Source: Solirubrum puertoriconensis (GTDB lineage Bacteria > Bacteroidota > Bacteroidia > Cytophagales > Hymenobacteraceae). Taken from it: 64,000 bases of DNA. Of the stretch, positions 16,426 to 23,805 are shown in pieces (within the stretch, counting starts at the first letter, position 1; every line of letters starts with the position of its first letter). The position numbers and the translations under genes were made by a program. The stretch covers positions 310,001-374,000 of the forward strand of contig NZ_LNAL01000007.1 in assembly GCF_001483135.1 (NCBI RefSeq), read 5' to 3'. The notes beneath the pieces are model-generated. The model was not told where the DNA came from and did no database searches. It saw nothing but the letters and a program-made list of their open reading frames with translations.

Positions 16426-16611
16426 CTAGTTGTTATTGTTTTCTTCTTTATGGAACTCCGGATGTTCTTTCCGGTAGGCTTCCATCTTGCTTTCGTAGTC
16501 TTTCCGACATTTCCGGATGAATTCCCAGTATTCGTTCTCGGGTAGGCGGCTGATTTGGGTTACCACGGCTGTCAGCAGGTCTTTCGGGGTTACTGGGTTA
16601 TTGCTTGACAT
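16426..16611 (-). CDS. Small hypothetical phage protein (61 residues)
   Basis: Start taken at ATG 16611; a GTG one codon earlier is possible. It is a helical, charged protein (ENEYWEFIRKCRKDYESKMEAYRKEH) with an Asn run at the end. It overlaps the end of the upstream small membrane ORF by 14 nt. Unknown function. Confidence 0.55.
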   Translation of the reverse strand: MSSNNPVTPKDLLTAVVTQISRLPENEYWEFIRKCRKDYESKMEAYRKEHPEFHKEENNNN

Positions 16612-16705
16612 CACAACCTTCTTCGGAGTTTGTTATGAATGTTACCAGGGCGCCGAATACCATCAACATCAGGCCGATGATGGCTGCGTATATCTTCTGT
16701 TTCAT
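16598..16705 (-). CDS. Single-span small membrane protein (35 residues)
   Basis: ATG 16705 to TAA 16598. The translation has one hydrophobic segment (IYAAIIGLMLMVFGALVTFI) followed by a short acidic tail. It fills the space between two early genes, with a 14-nt overlap downstream. Such mini membrane proteins are common in phage early and lysis regions, but the role here is unknown. Confidence 0.45.
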   Translation of the reverse strand: MKQKIYAAIIGLMLMVFGALVTFITNSEEGCDVKQ

Positions 16706-16706
16706 A

Positions 16707-16943
16707 CTAGTAAATACGCTGGTATTCCCGCTGGATGGAATCCGTGAGTGATTTTATCGCCTCGGTGTTCTTCTGGATTTGTTCCAGGAGTCCGTCCAGG
16801 CCCAGTTCTTTCCGGAGGGCGTTTCGGTGTTCGCGGCGTTCCTGTCGTTCGGCGGCTTCCACGGGAGTCAGGATAACCCCGTGTTCATCGGTTTCGACGT
16901 GTACGGCCACTAGGCTTCGGAATGGGTTTCGTTTGGTCTTCAT
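16707..16943 (-). CDS. Small hypothetical phage protein
   Basis: 78 residues, basic N-terminus, then an Arg/Glu-rich helical stretch that could form a coiled coil. It overlaps the end of the RusA-like gene by 59 nt, which is long; a later non-ATG start is possible. Unknown function. Confidence 0.45.
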   Translation of the reverse strand: MKTKRNPFRSLVAVHVETDEHGVILTPVEAAERQERREHRNALRKELGLDGLLEQIQKNTEAIKSLTDSIQREYQRIY

Positions 16944-17385
16944 TGGTATTGCTTTCCTCTAAATAGTCCGAGGGTGGTACCGAAGACCTGGTTTTACCCG
17001 GTTTTCCAGAACTTTTTTTCGTTTTAGCTACCGGATTTGCAGCTTCTTCCGGAATGATGGTTATCTGGTAGGTATTATGAGCCAACTCCAGGTTGGGTTC
17101 GATGGATATACCTTTGTAGATGTGTTTGTTATCCTCTCGGATGATACCCAATTCGCGCATCGTGTCCACTAGTACCTTCGTGCCTGCTGTCAGGTTATCG
17201 CAGTCCATTCGGCTGTTGTATTCGATGCGCAGGCGGAACGCAGGAAGTTCGGGTATTCGGGCGCCCAGCAGCATCGTTCGGAAGCGTTGCTGGTATTCTT
17301 TCTTGACGATGTTGCGTTGGTGGTGGTGTTTGGTATAGACGGCGTTCAGGGATAACCATTGGCCTCGAAACTCTAGCTGGTACAT
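16885..17385 (-). CDS. RusA-like Holliday junction resolvase
   Basis: 166 residues. Residues 59-86 (SRMDCDNLTAG ... GIIREDN) carry the acidic residues Asp61, Asp63 and Asp85, placed like the catalytic Asp residues of RusA. The family dimerises and cuts four-way junctions during phage recombination and replication. The C-terminal 50 residues are a Lys/Ser/Pro-rich extension not needed for the fold. The start overlaps the end of the membrane protein gene by 13 nt. Confidence 0.85.
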   Translation of the reverse strand: MYQLEFRGQWLSLNAVYTKHHHQRNIVKKEYQQRFRTMLLGARIPELPAFRLRIEYNSRMDCDNLTAGTKVLVDTMRELGIIREDNKHIYKGISIEPNLELAHNTYQITIIPEEAANPVAKTKKSSGKPGKTRSSVPPSDYLEESNTNEDQTKPIPKPSGRTRRNR

Positions 17386-17777
17386 ACGTAACTGAATACG
17401 GAAGCCAGGGCGCCTACTAGGAACAGCACCAACCGAGTTTTGAAGTTGAATTCCAGCTTTGCCGTACTGGTTGTACTGGAATACCGGATGTCGAACGGCT
17501 GGGAATCGATTCTGGAGCGGCCCCAGTAATAGGCTGTGTTGTGCGGTAGGGAGAACATCAGCGCGTAGCTCAGGACAGCACAGAGGGCCTGTAATGCGCT
17601 CAACTGGGTACAGAGGATAGCCACGGCTACCAGGGTTATTCGTTCCAGGACGAATACGACGTGTTCATTCCAGCGGAACGCTTCGGCGCCTTTGCGGCTC
17701 CACAGGATACTGTCTTTGAATCCGGACAGCAGGGCGTAGGTATTCAGCAGGAGAATGAATAGGAGGTAGTATAACAC
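17373..17777 (-). CDS. Phage membrane protein, about 4 transmembrane segments
   Basis: The frame is open from ATG 17825, but its first 16 codons lie in a terminator hairpin (17790-17823). I choose GTG 17777, which gives 134 residues and places the GTAAATAAGAA leader motif just upstream. Hydrophobic segments are near residues 2-16, 42-60, 62-78 and 113-130 of this form. The location between early genes suggests a membrane-acting early function such as superinfection exclusion or a holin-like role, but no signature confirms one. Confidence 0.55.
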   Translation of the reverse strand: MLYYLLFILLLNTYALLSGFKDSILWSRKGAEAFRWNEHVVFVLERITLVAVAILCTQLSALQALCAVLSYALMFSLPHNTAYYWGRSRIDSQPFDIRYSSTTSTAKLEFNFKTRLVLFLVGALASVFSYVCTS

Positions 17778-17789
17778 GTGGGTAAATAA

Positions 17790-17823
17790 GAAACCCCGTC
17801 CAGACGAATCCAGACGGGGTTTC
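17790..17823 (-). terminator. Terminator after the 171-residue early gene
   Basis: Perfect 11-bp stem GAAACCCCGTC with GACGGGGTTTC, loop of 12 nt, followed on the minus strand by TTATTT. It separates the repeat-ended early protein from the membrane protein gene. Confidence 0.8.
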
Positions 17824-17848
17824 ACTAGCGGAAATGTTCTCCGTACAC

Positions 17849-18364
17849 TTACTTGTTCTTAGCCTTGGTACCACCACCGGTCACCGGGCCGTCTGCTCTA
17901 GCGGCTTTGTTACCACCACCGGTCACGGGGCCGTCAGCGTTGTCCAGTTGGGGATGATTCGGGTAATGCTGGGCAAACAATTTTTTGTTTTCCTCCGTGG
18001 CTAACGTTCCGTTCGGTCTGTTCGGCAAACCTGTAAGTTTCGACCTACCAAACCAGGACACATTCAGCACAGCTTCGGGGTGCTTCGGGAACTTGCGTAG
18101 GTTTTCGATGTACTTGGCCGATTTACCTTCTTCCGATTCGGAATCGGTACCGCTGGAGTTGTTACCCGCCTCCAGGAGTTCAATGGCCTGCTGAAGGAAC
18201 TTCTGGGATTCCTGTAAGGCTGCTTGGCTTTGCTTGAAGAGCTTCAGGGCGCCTTTGACATCAATCTTCTGGGTGTCTTCCTTCTTCTGGTTAGCCAGCG
18301 ATTTGATGTACTTGAAGTAGTCTTCCAGGTTGATTTCCTGTTGTTCGTTGGTTCGCTTCGCCAT
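17849..18364 (-). CDS. Hypothetical phage protein with C-terminal Gly repeats
   Basis: 171 residues. The N-terminal half is a Lys/Gln/Glu-rich coiled coil. A middle section contains PEAVLNVSWFGRSKLTGLPNRPNG. The last about 30 residues hold two tandem copies of ADGPVTGGG followed by a Lys-rich end. It is located just after the polymerase-like gene, 42 nt away, and ends in a strong terminator. A DNA- or polymerase-associated role is possible but not shown. Confidence 0.6.
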   Translation of the reverse strand: MAKRTNEQQEINLEDYFKYIKSLANQKKEDTQKIDVKGALKLFKQSQAALQESQKFLQQAIELLEAGNNSSGTDSESEEGKSAKYIENLRKFPKHPEAVLNVSWFGRSKLTGLPNRPNGTLATEENKKLFAQHYPNHPQLDNADGPVTGGGNKAARADGPVTGGGTKAKNK

Positions 18365-18406
18365 TGTTATCCGATTTGGGTTCGAAGCAAGTATAGCGGG
18401 TTTCGA

Positions 18407-19924
18407 TTACGCAGCCAACAAATCCGATTCCGGTTCCCAGGAGTTCATCAATTCCATCGCTAGCGAGTAGATGTCCGTGGTTTCCATTTGAACCGATTTC
18501 GGCCCCGTGGTGAAGACATCTTCTTCCACGGTAGGAGCAACCCCGACTTCGTTGAAGAACGCTTCCAGAATCAATTCTTTCGCCTGCTGGGCATCTTTCG
18601 CCAGTACCACGATGCTGTCGTGAATCGTCTGGTACCAGATGTCACGGCGCTGGAGTTCCTTACCAATGGTTTGAAGAATGATTCCGGCTTCCCGACGCTG
18701 CATCAGGATTGCAAGGTTCGCGTGGTTACCCTGCTTGTTGCGTTCCACTAGTGCGGCCACGTTGGGGAATTGTTTCCGGAACCATTTGCCTTCCTCGGTG
18801 CGGGCGCTGTAATGATTGGTACAGAAGAAGACCGAAGCGAAGAACTGAACCTTGAACGCTTTCCGGTTCTCGGTTACCTCCAGGGAATCCATCACGAAGT
18901 CGTAGAATTTGCCGGTGGCCGTCAGGTGAATGTACTGCTGAACATCCTCGGGTAGTACCTGACCTCGGTAGTGGTCAATCAGCAACAGGCTCAGCAGGTA
19001 GGGTTGGGAATTGCGGATGTCCAGGTTCACCAGCGCGGCGCCGTGGTCGTCCTGATGACGCAGGAAGTTGCGGAGGTCGGTGCTGAGGTTGCTCAGGTTC
19101 GTGTACACCCTGGACAACTTATCGGGCTGATGGAAGAAGTACTTCTGGGTGGCAATCTTCCGGATGGCTTTCTGGTCGCTGCTGTGTTGGTCGTGAAGGT
19201 TGGACAGTAGGAGGTCGTAGGCGTTCATACCCTCGTTAACCTTGCGCTGTACAGCCTTCTGGAGCTGCTGTACCATCGTAAGAGAGTAAACCGGCGCCTG
19301 GGCGGATTTCCACGTGGTTTTCAGGGCTGGGTAGGTGCTAGCTACGGCGTCAACCGTGGTTACCTCCGTCAGGGTGGGTTTCCAGGATTCCAACAGCTCC
19401 AGCGAACATTCCAACTTGGCATCGATGTACGCCTGGGCAGCGGCTTCCTCAATCGTGAGCTTCTTCAGGTTGGCCCAGTACCGGTTCTTCAGGTGTTGCT
19501 TCGTGTAATCCAGTTGGTGTTTGCGAAGCTTGGCTTCAAACTTCTCGTTCAGCACCATCCGGAAGACACCCTTGGATTGATAGGCTGGGGCAATGCGGTA
19601 ACCCAGGGCTTTGCCTTTGATACCTTTCTTCTCGTTGGTCTGGATGTAGTAGCCGTCTGTCTGGATGTAGCCCCAGGTCAGGAGGTTCTTCACGATGTCG
19701 TCTGCGTAACGACGGCCCAGGAACTCCCGCTGGTTTTTCATCGGCAGGTTCGAGAAACCATCGGCGCCGATGCGGTTGTAGATGCGGGTTTCGTAAATCT
19801 TATCCAACACGTAGTTGTATTTGTCTGCGTGGTGGTTGATGTATTCGTCACTGAACCCGAGGGAATTCAGGACTAGGGGGATGTCAATGGCTGACGGTAC
19901 TAGTAGTTCTTCTTTGAATGGCAT
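18407..19924 (-). CDS. Putative minimal family-A-like DNA polymerase / primase
   Basis: 505 residues from ATG 19924. A TTG at 20179 would add 85 residues that cross a perfect hairpin and is rejected. Three palm-like motifs appear in order. Motif A is LDIRNSQP with Asp302, in the place of DYSQIE. A motif-B-like helix is ENRKAFKVQFFASVFF (Arg354, Lys358). Motif C is TIHDSIVV with His435-Asp436, as in VHDE. An upstream YTNLSNL...R segment resembles the thumb-palm junction of family A enzymes. There is no 3'-5' exonuclease and the N-terminal 270 residues are unfamiliar. It would be the phage replicative polymerase or a primase-polymerase. No helicase or separate primase is visible in the window. 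Function inferred from motifs only. Confidence 0.5.
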   Translation of the reverse strand: MPFKEELLVPSAIDIPLVLNSLGFSDEYINHHADKYNYVLDKIYETRIYNRIGADGFSNLPMKNQREFLGRRYADDIVKNLLTWGYIQTDGYYIQTNEKKGIKGKALGYRIAPAYQSKGVFRMVLNEKFEAKLRKHQLDYTKQHLKNRYWANLKKLTIEEAAAQAYIDAKLECSLELLESWKPTLTEVTTVDAVASTYPALKTTWKSAQAPVYSLTMVQQLQKAVQRKVNEGMNAYDLLLSNLHDQHSSDQKAIRKIATQKYFFHQPDKLSRVYTNLSNLSTDLRNFLRHQDDHGAALVNLDIRNSQPYLLSLLLIDHYRGQVLPEDVQQYIHLTATGKFYDFVMDSLEVTENRKAFKVQFFASVFFCTNHYSARTEEGKWFRKQFPNVAALVERNKQGNHANLAILMQRREAGIILQTIGKELQRRDIWYQTIHDSIVVLAKDAQQAKELILEAFFNEVGVAPTVEEDVFTTGPKSVQMETTDIYSLAMELMNSWEPESDLLAA

Positions 19925-20014
19925 TTCATTTTGGATGTTTAGGGCATTAGCGGCGTTCCACGGCCACCGATGACATCCGGTCATCACGGGTATCCGTTTT
20001 GAGTGGGTTGGAAC

Positions 20015-20049
20015 GCGCCCTGGGTAAAATGAACAAAACCCCAGGGCGC
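20015..20049. promoter_or_regulatory. Hairpin in the leader of the polymerase-like gene
   Basis: Perfect 10-bp stem GCGCCCTGGG with CCCAGGGCGC around a 15-nt loop. It lies about 90 nt upstream of ATG 19924 and has no T tract. It could be an operator or a leader RNA structure. Its presence argues that the upstream in-frame extension is not coding. Confidence 0.5.
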
Positions 20050-20346
20050 CCCAGTCGATTCTTTGGAAAGCGTTCGACTTCGCTTCTGTATGTAAATAGT
20101 CGGAGGCACGGGCAAAAGCATCGAATTCGACCGACCGATTGAAAATATTTTGTAGGGCAACGTTTTCCCTACTTACCAAATATGATGTTTTCTTTCCAAT
20201 AACAGAAGAGTATCGATGTTATCTTATTGTTAACCGAGGTATAACAGAGTGCCAACGGGGGCCTGGAGGAAGTACGTAATGTTCTCCGGTACTAGTGGAG
20301 GTATAGGTAGGGGTATGGTATTCCTTTCAGTGTTATCCATCTACTT

Positions 20347-20446
20347 CCTTACGATGGTACACCTGTAGGTATTGGTGAAACATCTTGTATTCCAATAGGG
20401 TATCTATCCGGTTCCTACTTCTATTCCCTTACGATGGTACACCTGG
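20347..20446. repeat. Pair of CCTTACGATGGTACACCTG repeats (site set 2)
   Basis: Copies at 20347-20365 and 20427-20446, starts 80 bp apart, same orientation as the pair at 12621/12715. Copy 4 and copy 2 also share the preceding CTATTC and the following GAC. Confidence 0.8.
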
Positions 20447-20490
20447 ACGAAATGCACGTATAACGTACATAATACCAATAGGTTACGGGC

Positions 20491-20525
20491 AAAAAAGAAA
20501 CCCCGTCTGATTCAGACAGGGCTTC
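20491..20525 (-). terminator. Terminator of the integrase gene
   Basis: On the minus strand GAAGCCCTGTCTGA pairs with TCAGACGGGGTTTC (14 bp with wobble) and is followed by TTTTTT. It lies 157 bp after the integrase stop. Confidence 0.8.
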
Positions 20526-20681
20526 CCGACAGTCACAAAAAAGTTCATTGGGTAAGTCGGTATGGTGGCCGAAACATCTTACCCGACATCAGTACCGAGT
20601 TCATAGCAAAACGGAGGGTAGTACGGTATGTCTGTCCAAATATATCCTCGGTTCCACTAGGACGAAAACAAATCGTTTCGG

Positions 20682-22208
20682 TTAGATCAATTGGAACAAC
20701 GGAATCTTCTGCACCTCGGCGCCCAGGTTATCCGTTTTGTTTGCGTACTTCATCAACGTCTGGACTTCGATGTGGCCGGTCATCCCTTGAATCTTCGGAA
20801 TCGATAGAGCCTGCTGGAAACAGTAATTGATGAACGTTCTGCGACCTGAGTGACTTCCCAGATATTGCCATTTCTTCGTCCGTTCGTCCCGAATCAATTC
20901 CTTACCGCAGTATTCGCCACGGATAACCTCGGTCTGGAGTTCGGGAATATCCTGGGCAAACTCCCGAAGCAATTGGATGAAATAGAAGTCTTCCATCATC
21001 GGGATTTTGTAATCGTACTTCCGAAGAATCATCTTCACTAGCGGCGTCACGGGTATCACGCAGCGGATACCCTTTTTGATGGTTTTTACGGGCGTGACGT
21101 GAAGTTCTTCCTGACCCTGGGCGTTCTTCTTCACCAACGGTTTGAAGTCCTGGAAGGCGTCAGAAATGCGTAATCCGGTGGCGCACATAAACACCATAAT
21201 ATCCTTCGTCCGCTCGTAGTCCGGGCCGCTAGTGCGGTTGGGTTGGTGCGCGTACTTCTTCAGGGGCTTCTGGTAGCCCATAAACGCCCGAAGTTCGTGG
21301 TCTTCCAGGTACACCACGTCGTTGTCGGCCATCGGTAACTGGAACTTGTACTTCTTGTAATTGGGGTTCACGGGGGCGTCATCGGCCCAGTAGTTCAGAA
21401 TCGATTTTACCTTGGTGATGTAGTTTTCGATTGAGGGGTTCAGGATGCCTTCGGAAATCATATGGGCTTCCAGGCCGTACAGCGCCTCGCGGTTCACGTC
21501 CTGAAGCTTCAGGTTCGCGTCGTAGCGGTTCAGCAGGTTCACAATCGACTGGTAACCCCGAATGGTCGCTTTACCCAGGCTGTTCTTCCGGGTTTCCAAC
21601 ATCCTCTGAACGTAGGTAACGAAGAGGTCAGCGGTCTGCTCGGGCTTCTTCAGGGTCTTTCTGCCCATCACCTCGTTGAACGTCTGGGCGTACAGCGGGT
21701 CTTTGCTCAGGGTGATGAAGTTCTTCGGCCTTTCCAGGGTATCCGATTGCTCAATCAGGGATTTCGTCTGCTGGCGTTGGGCCGCTAGTTGTTGTTCTAG
21801 GTCACGAATTCGTTCCTGAATATCTTCCTCCGCTAGCTTTGACTTAATCGTGGTGCTCGTATGCTCCAGCACGTTCGTCCGCTTCTCGAACTGGTCACGT
21901 TTCTCCTTTGCTAGGCGGGTGGTCTTCACCCTCTCGTACTCTTCCCGAAGTTCGTGCTTATCGAAGCCGATAACACCACGGTCACAAATCTGGGTGTAGG
22001 CTGACATCAGGTCGTTACAGATGTCGTTCACCAAGTCGTTCAGCGGCGAACGGTCACCGACTACGCGCCCGTTCTTGAAGATTTTGGGTTCAATCTGATA
22101 CCCCGTGGGTACCACTAGTTCGACTTTGCCGTGGCGGAAAATGACGTTCAGCGGTTGTTCCGACTTGCTGGTGTTGACCTTGCGGAGGAAGGGCGTACAG
22201 GTTGCCAT
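20682..22208 (-). CDS. int: Tyrosine recombinase / phage integrase
   Basis: 508 residues from ATG 22208, where the protein begins MATCTPFLRK, the usual opening of Bacteroidota phage-type integrases. The open frame extends to 22349, but that stretch contains the promoter and iterons. The N-terminal arm-binding region is followed by a coiled coil (about residues 105-160) and a SAM-like core-binding domain. The catalytic domain shows the Arg of TGLRISDAF, HSGRRTF (H-x-x-R), and GHIEVQTLMKYAN with the His and the nucleophile Tyr. The enzyme integrates and excises the prophage, and its place next to the host boundary fits. The coiled-coil insertion makes it longer than usual. Confidence 0.93.
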   Translation of the reverse strand: MATCTPFLRKVNTSKSEQPLNVIFRHGKVELVVPTGYQIEPKIFKNGRVVGDRSPLNDLVNDICNDLMSAYTQICDRGVIGFDKHELREEYERVKTTRLAKEKRDQFEKRTNVLEHTSTTIKSKLAEEDIQERIRDLEQQLAAQRQQTKSLIEQSDTLERPKNFITLSKDPLYAQTFNEVMGRKTLKKPEQTADLFVTYVQRMLETRKNSLGKATIRGYQSIVNLLNRYDANLKLQDVNREALYGLEAHMISEGILNPSIENYITKVKSILNYWADDAPVNPNYKKYKFQLPMADNDVVYLEDHELRAFMGYQKPLKKYAHQPNRTSGPDYERTKDIMVFMCATGLRISDAFQDFKPLVKKNAQGQEELHVTPVKTIKKGIRCVIPVTPLVKMILRKYDYKIPMMEDFYFIQLLREFAQDIPELQTEVIRGEYCGKELIRDERTKKWQYLGSHSGRRTFINYCFQQALSIPKIQGMTGHIEVQTLMKYANKTDNLGAEVQKIPLFQLI

Positions 22209-22280
22209 CAGGGGCCTGGAATAGGGGAGTGGAAATTGGATTCTCCGGAACGGTGGAAAACCTCTCGTAACTGACTGCCC

Positions 22281-22288
22281 CAAAGGTA
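22281..22288 (-). promoter_or_regulatory. -7 element of the integrase promoter
   Basis: On the minus strand TACCTTTG, a perfect TAnnTTTG match, 73 bp before ATG 22208. There is no clear TTG at -33; that position is covered by the 12-bp repeats, which suggests repressor- or activator-controlled transcription. Confidence 0.65.
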
Positions 22289-22292
22289 ATAG

Positions 22293-22326
22293 TCTGTACT
22301 GAACTCTGTACTGATGTCTGTACTGA
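22293..22326. repeat. Three 12-bp direct repeats (TCTGTACTGA) at integrase promoter
   Basis: TCTGTACTGA begins at 22293, 22305 and 22317, exactly 12 bp apart. The set lies immediately upstream of the integrase -7 element. This fits either an operator array or integrase/excisionase arm-type sites of the attachment region. Confidence 0.8.
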
Positions 22327-22399
22327 TGGCAAGAAAAAATCCTCTCCAATTGCTCAGAAAGGGCATTTTTAATTGTTACCTGTTTTGGTTGTGGAAAAG

Positions 22400-22427
22400 A
22401 GGGCGGCTCCTAGCTGCCCTTTTTTTA
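22400..22427 (+). terminator. Terminator near prophage right end
   Basis: Stem AGGGCGGC with GCTGCCCT, loop TCCTA, followed by TTTTTTTATT. The opposite strand also has a short T-rich flank, so it may work in both directions. It insulates the prophage edge from host genes. Confidence 0.7.
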
Positions 22428-22616
22428 TTGTTTATACCTGAGTGACTGAATATACCGCGAATAAGCTGGACGAAAGCGTTAGGCTCATCCGGGAAATACA
22501 CAATATAGTAGGGGTTTCAAGCCAGCCAATACGTACACATTGTCAGGTGGAGGTTTACAGTCTAGTCCTGAGATATGTGTTGTACCTGACAAACTGCTCA
22601 CTGCTGACATTTAGCG

Positions 22617-22672
22617 CAGCCGTGAACGAAAACGACCAGCCGATGCCAGCTGGTCGTTTTCGTTCACGGCTG
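22617..22672. terminator. Perfect 24-bp hairpin at prophage/host boundary
   Basis: The left arm at 22617-22640 and right arm at 22649-22672 are perfect inverted repeats with an 8-nt loop. The inner 10 bp (AACGACCAGC/GCTGGTCGTT) equal the phage hairpin at 11679. It lacks a following T tract. It could be a bidirectional terminator or a mark of the prophage end. Between 22428 and 22770 I see no gene or tRNA. Confidence 0.65.
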
Positions 22673-22770
22673 TGTGTTCTTCGGTAAATCTAGTACAGGC
22701 TGATTATGGAATTCGGTTAATCTCGCGGCGGCATTTTATCGCGTTCAAGCACGGATGCTTGTGGCGGACT

Positions 22771-23736
22771 TTACCAAAAACGGTTGGTGCACACTACTTG
22801 GGCTTTCTTCTTGATACGCAAGCCTACGAGCACTTCGTGGCTGCCACCGTGGTAGCCTGCCAGCTCTGAAAGGCCTGCGTCGTAAGCGTAACCGACGGTG
22901 AACTGCTCGTAGCTAAGGCCTGCCATAGCTACCACCGAGTCGAAAGCCCGCCACGATACACCTGCCCACAGTAAATCCTGGTACTTCACTTTGGCGTTGA
23001 GATCGAGCGAAAGCGGAGCCGGGCTAACGGCTTTAACCAGCACCGATGGCACAAAGGACCAGTCGTTGCTAAGCGGCACCCGCACGCCACCGGTCAGGAA
23101 GTAATGGCGTTTGAGTACGTTGCCGGGAGCACCAGATTCCAGTTGGTTGGGGCCGTAAGCGAAGTTGAGCTTGTTGCCAAGCAATTGCGCGCCCGATAGC
23201 CCAACGTAGAAGCGCGAGCTGTATACCCACAAGCCCACGTTTACGTCGGGCACCCGAGAGGAGGCGCTTGGCGCAACGGTAGTAGGATCGAAGAACTGCA
23301 ACTGCGACCCATCGACGGCAAACTGCTGCAGACCCACCGTGGCACCTAGGGCGGCCCGTAAATCGGGGCGCAGCACAAGGTTGTAGGCGTAGGAGGCATA
23401 AAAACCCGTTCGGCTGGTAGGGCCCGTAACGTCGCGGTACATTATGCCGCCGATGGCGTGAAAAGGCCGACGCCGGTCGCGAAGGGTACGTTTGCTGGTG
23501 CTGCGCCACTTGCCCAACGAGGAGTTGGCCGTGAGGTAATACGTTTTGGGTGCTCCTTCGAGGCCGGCCCACTGGGTGCGGTAGCTGGCCTTCACATCGA
23601 TGTAATCCTCCACACCGGTAGCGCCAGGGTTCAGGAGGTAACTGTTGAGCATGTATTGGCTGTACTGCGCCTGTTGTTGGGCCAGGGCTGGCGCTGCGGC
23701 TAGTAGCAGCACCAGCAGTGGTAGAGCTCTTGTCAT
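22771..23736 (-). CDS. PorP/SprF family outer membrane protein (type IX secretion)
   Basis: 321 residues from ATG 23736 (MTRALPLLVLLLAAAPALA: a signal peptide). After it comes the family hallmark QYSQYMLNSYLLNPGATG, and the rest is a repeated beta-strand pattern ending in GLRIKK. PorP/SprF proteins sit in the outer membrane and are usually encoded beside large CHU_C proteins, to which they help anchor or export type-B cargo. This is the case here: the 1625-residue protein gene is 69 bp upstream on the same strand, so the two form an operon. Confidence 0.9.
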   Translation of the reverse strand: MTRALPLLVLLLAAAPALAQQQAQYSQYMLNSYLLNPGATGVEDYIDVKASYRTQWAGLEGAPKTYYLTANSSLGKWRSTSKRTLRDRRRPFHAIGGIMYRDVTGPTSRTGFYASYAYNLVLRPDLRAALGATVGLQQFAVDGSQLQFFDPTTVAPSASSRVPDVNVGLWVYSSRFYVGLSGAQLLGNKLNFAYGPNQLESGAPGNVLKRHYFLTGGVRVPLSNDWSFVPSVLVKAVSPAPLSLDLNAKVKYQDLLWAGVSWRAFDSVVAMAGLSYEQFTVGYAYDAGLSELAGYHGGSHEVLVGLRIKKKAQVVCTNRFW

Positions 23737-23805
23737 AACCGTGATGGTCTTTAGGCCTGTCCAGAAAGGGTTGTCCTGCTGCACAAGCTGCAGCAGGACA
23801 GTTAA

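Larger units (their letters stand above)
20180..20681. promoter_or_regulatory. Phage control region before the polymerase-like operon
   Basis: About 500 bp without genes. It contains two copies of the ACGATGGTACACCTG repeat (20347, 20427), the word GGTATTGG/CCAATA several times, an imperfect minus-strand -7-like CATATTTG near 20179, and the integrase terminator. It probably drives the early operon leftwards. Confidence 0.55.
1..22672. mobile_element. Prophage, right part (left end outside window)
   Basis: A continuous block of phage genes: integrase, early genes, divergent regulators, terminase pair, neck/tail proteins, tape measure and prohead protease. The right limit is set between the integrase promoter (about 22.33 kb) and the host PorP-like gene (22.77 kb). 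I extend it to 22672 because the hairpin there shares a 10-bp arm with a phage terminator. Base usage differs from the host side: ACTAGT is frequent here and CCTAGG rare, while the host shows the reverse. No att core can be defined because the left junction is missing. No tail sheath is visible, so a siphovirus-like particle is likely but unproven. Whether it is inducible cannot be told. Confidence 0.9.

Noticed and set aside
19925-20179. Longer start for the polymerase-like gene
   Set aside because: It needs a TTG start and crosses a perfect 10-bp hairpin; ATG 19924 is preferred.
22293-22326. 12-bp repeats as a CRISPR array
   Set aside because: Only three units, no spacer of 25-40 bp and no cas genes nearby.
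22209-22349. Longer integrase start
   Set aside because: The stretch contains the promoter and three 12-bp iterons, so the Tyr/Arg/Gln-rich translation there is an artefact of the repeats.
22442-22687. 81-codon ORF at the prophage boundary
   Set aside because: It ends inside the 24-bp hairpin and lacks a promoter; no recognisable domain.
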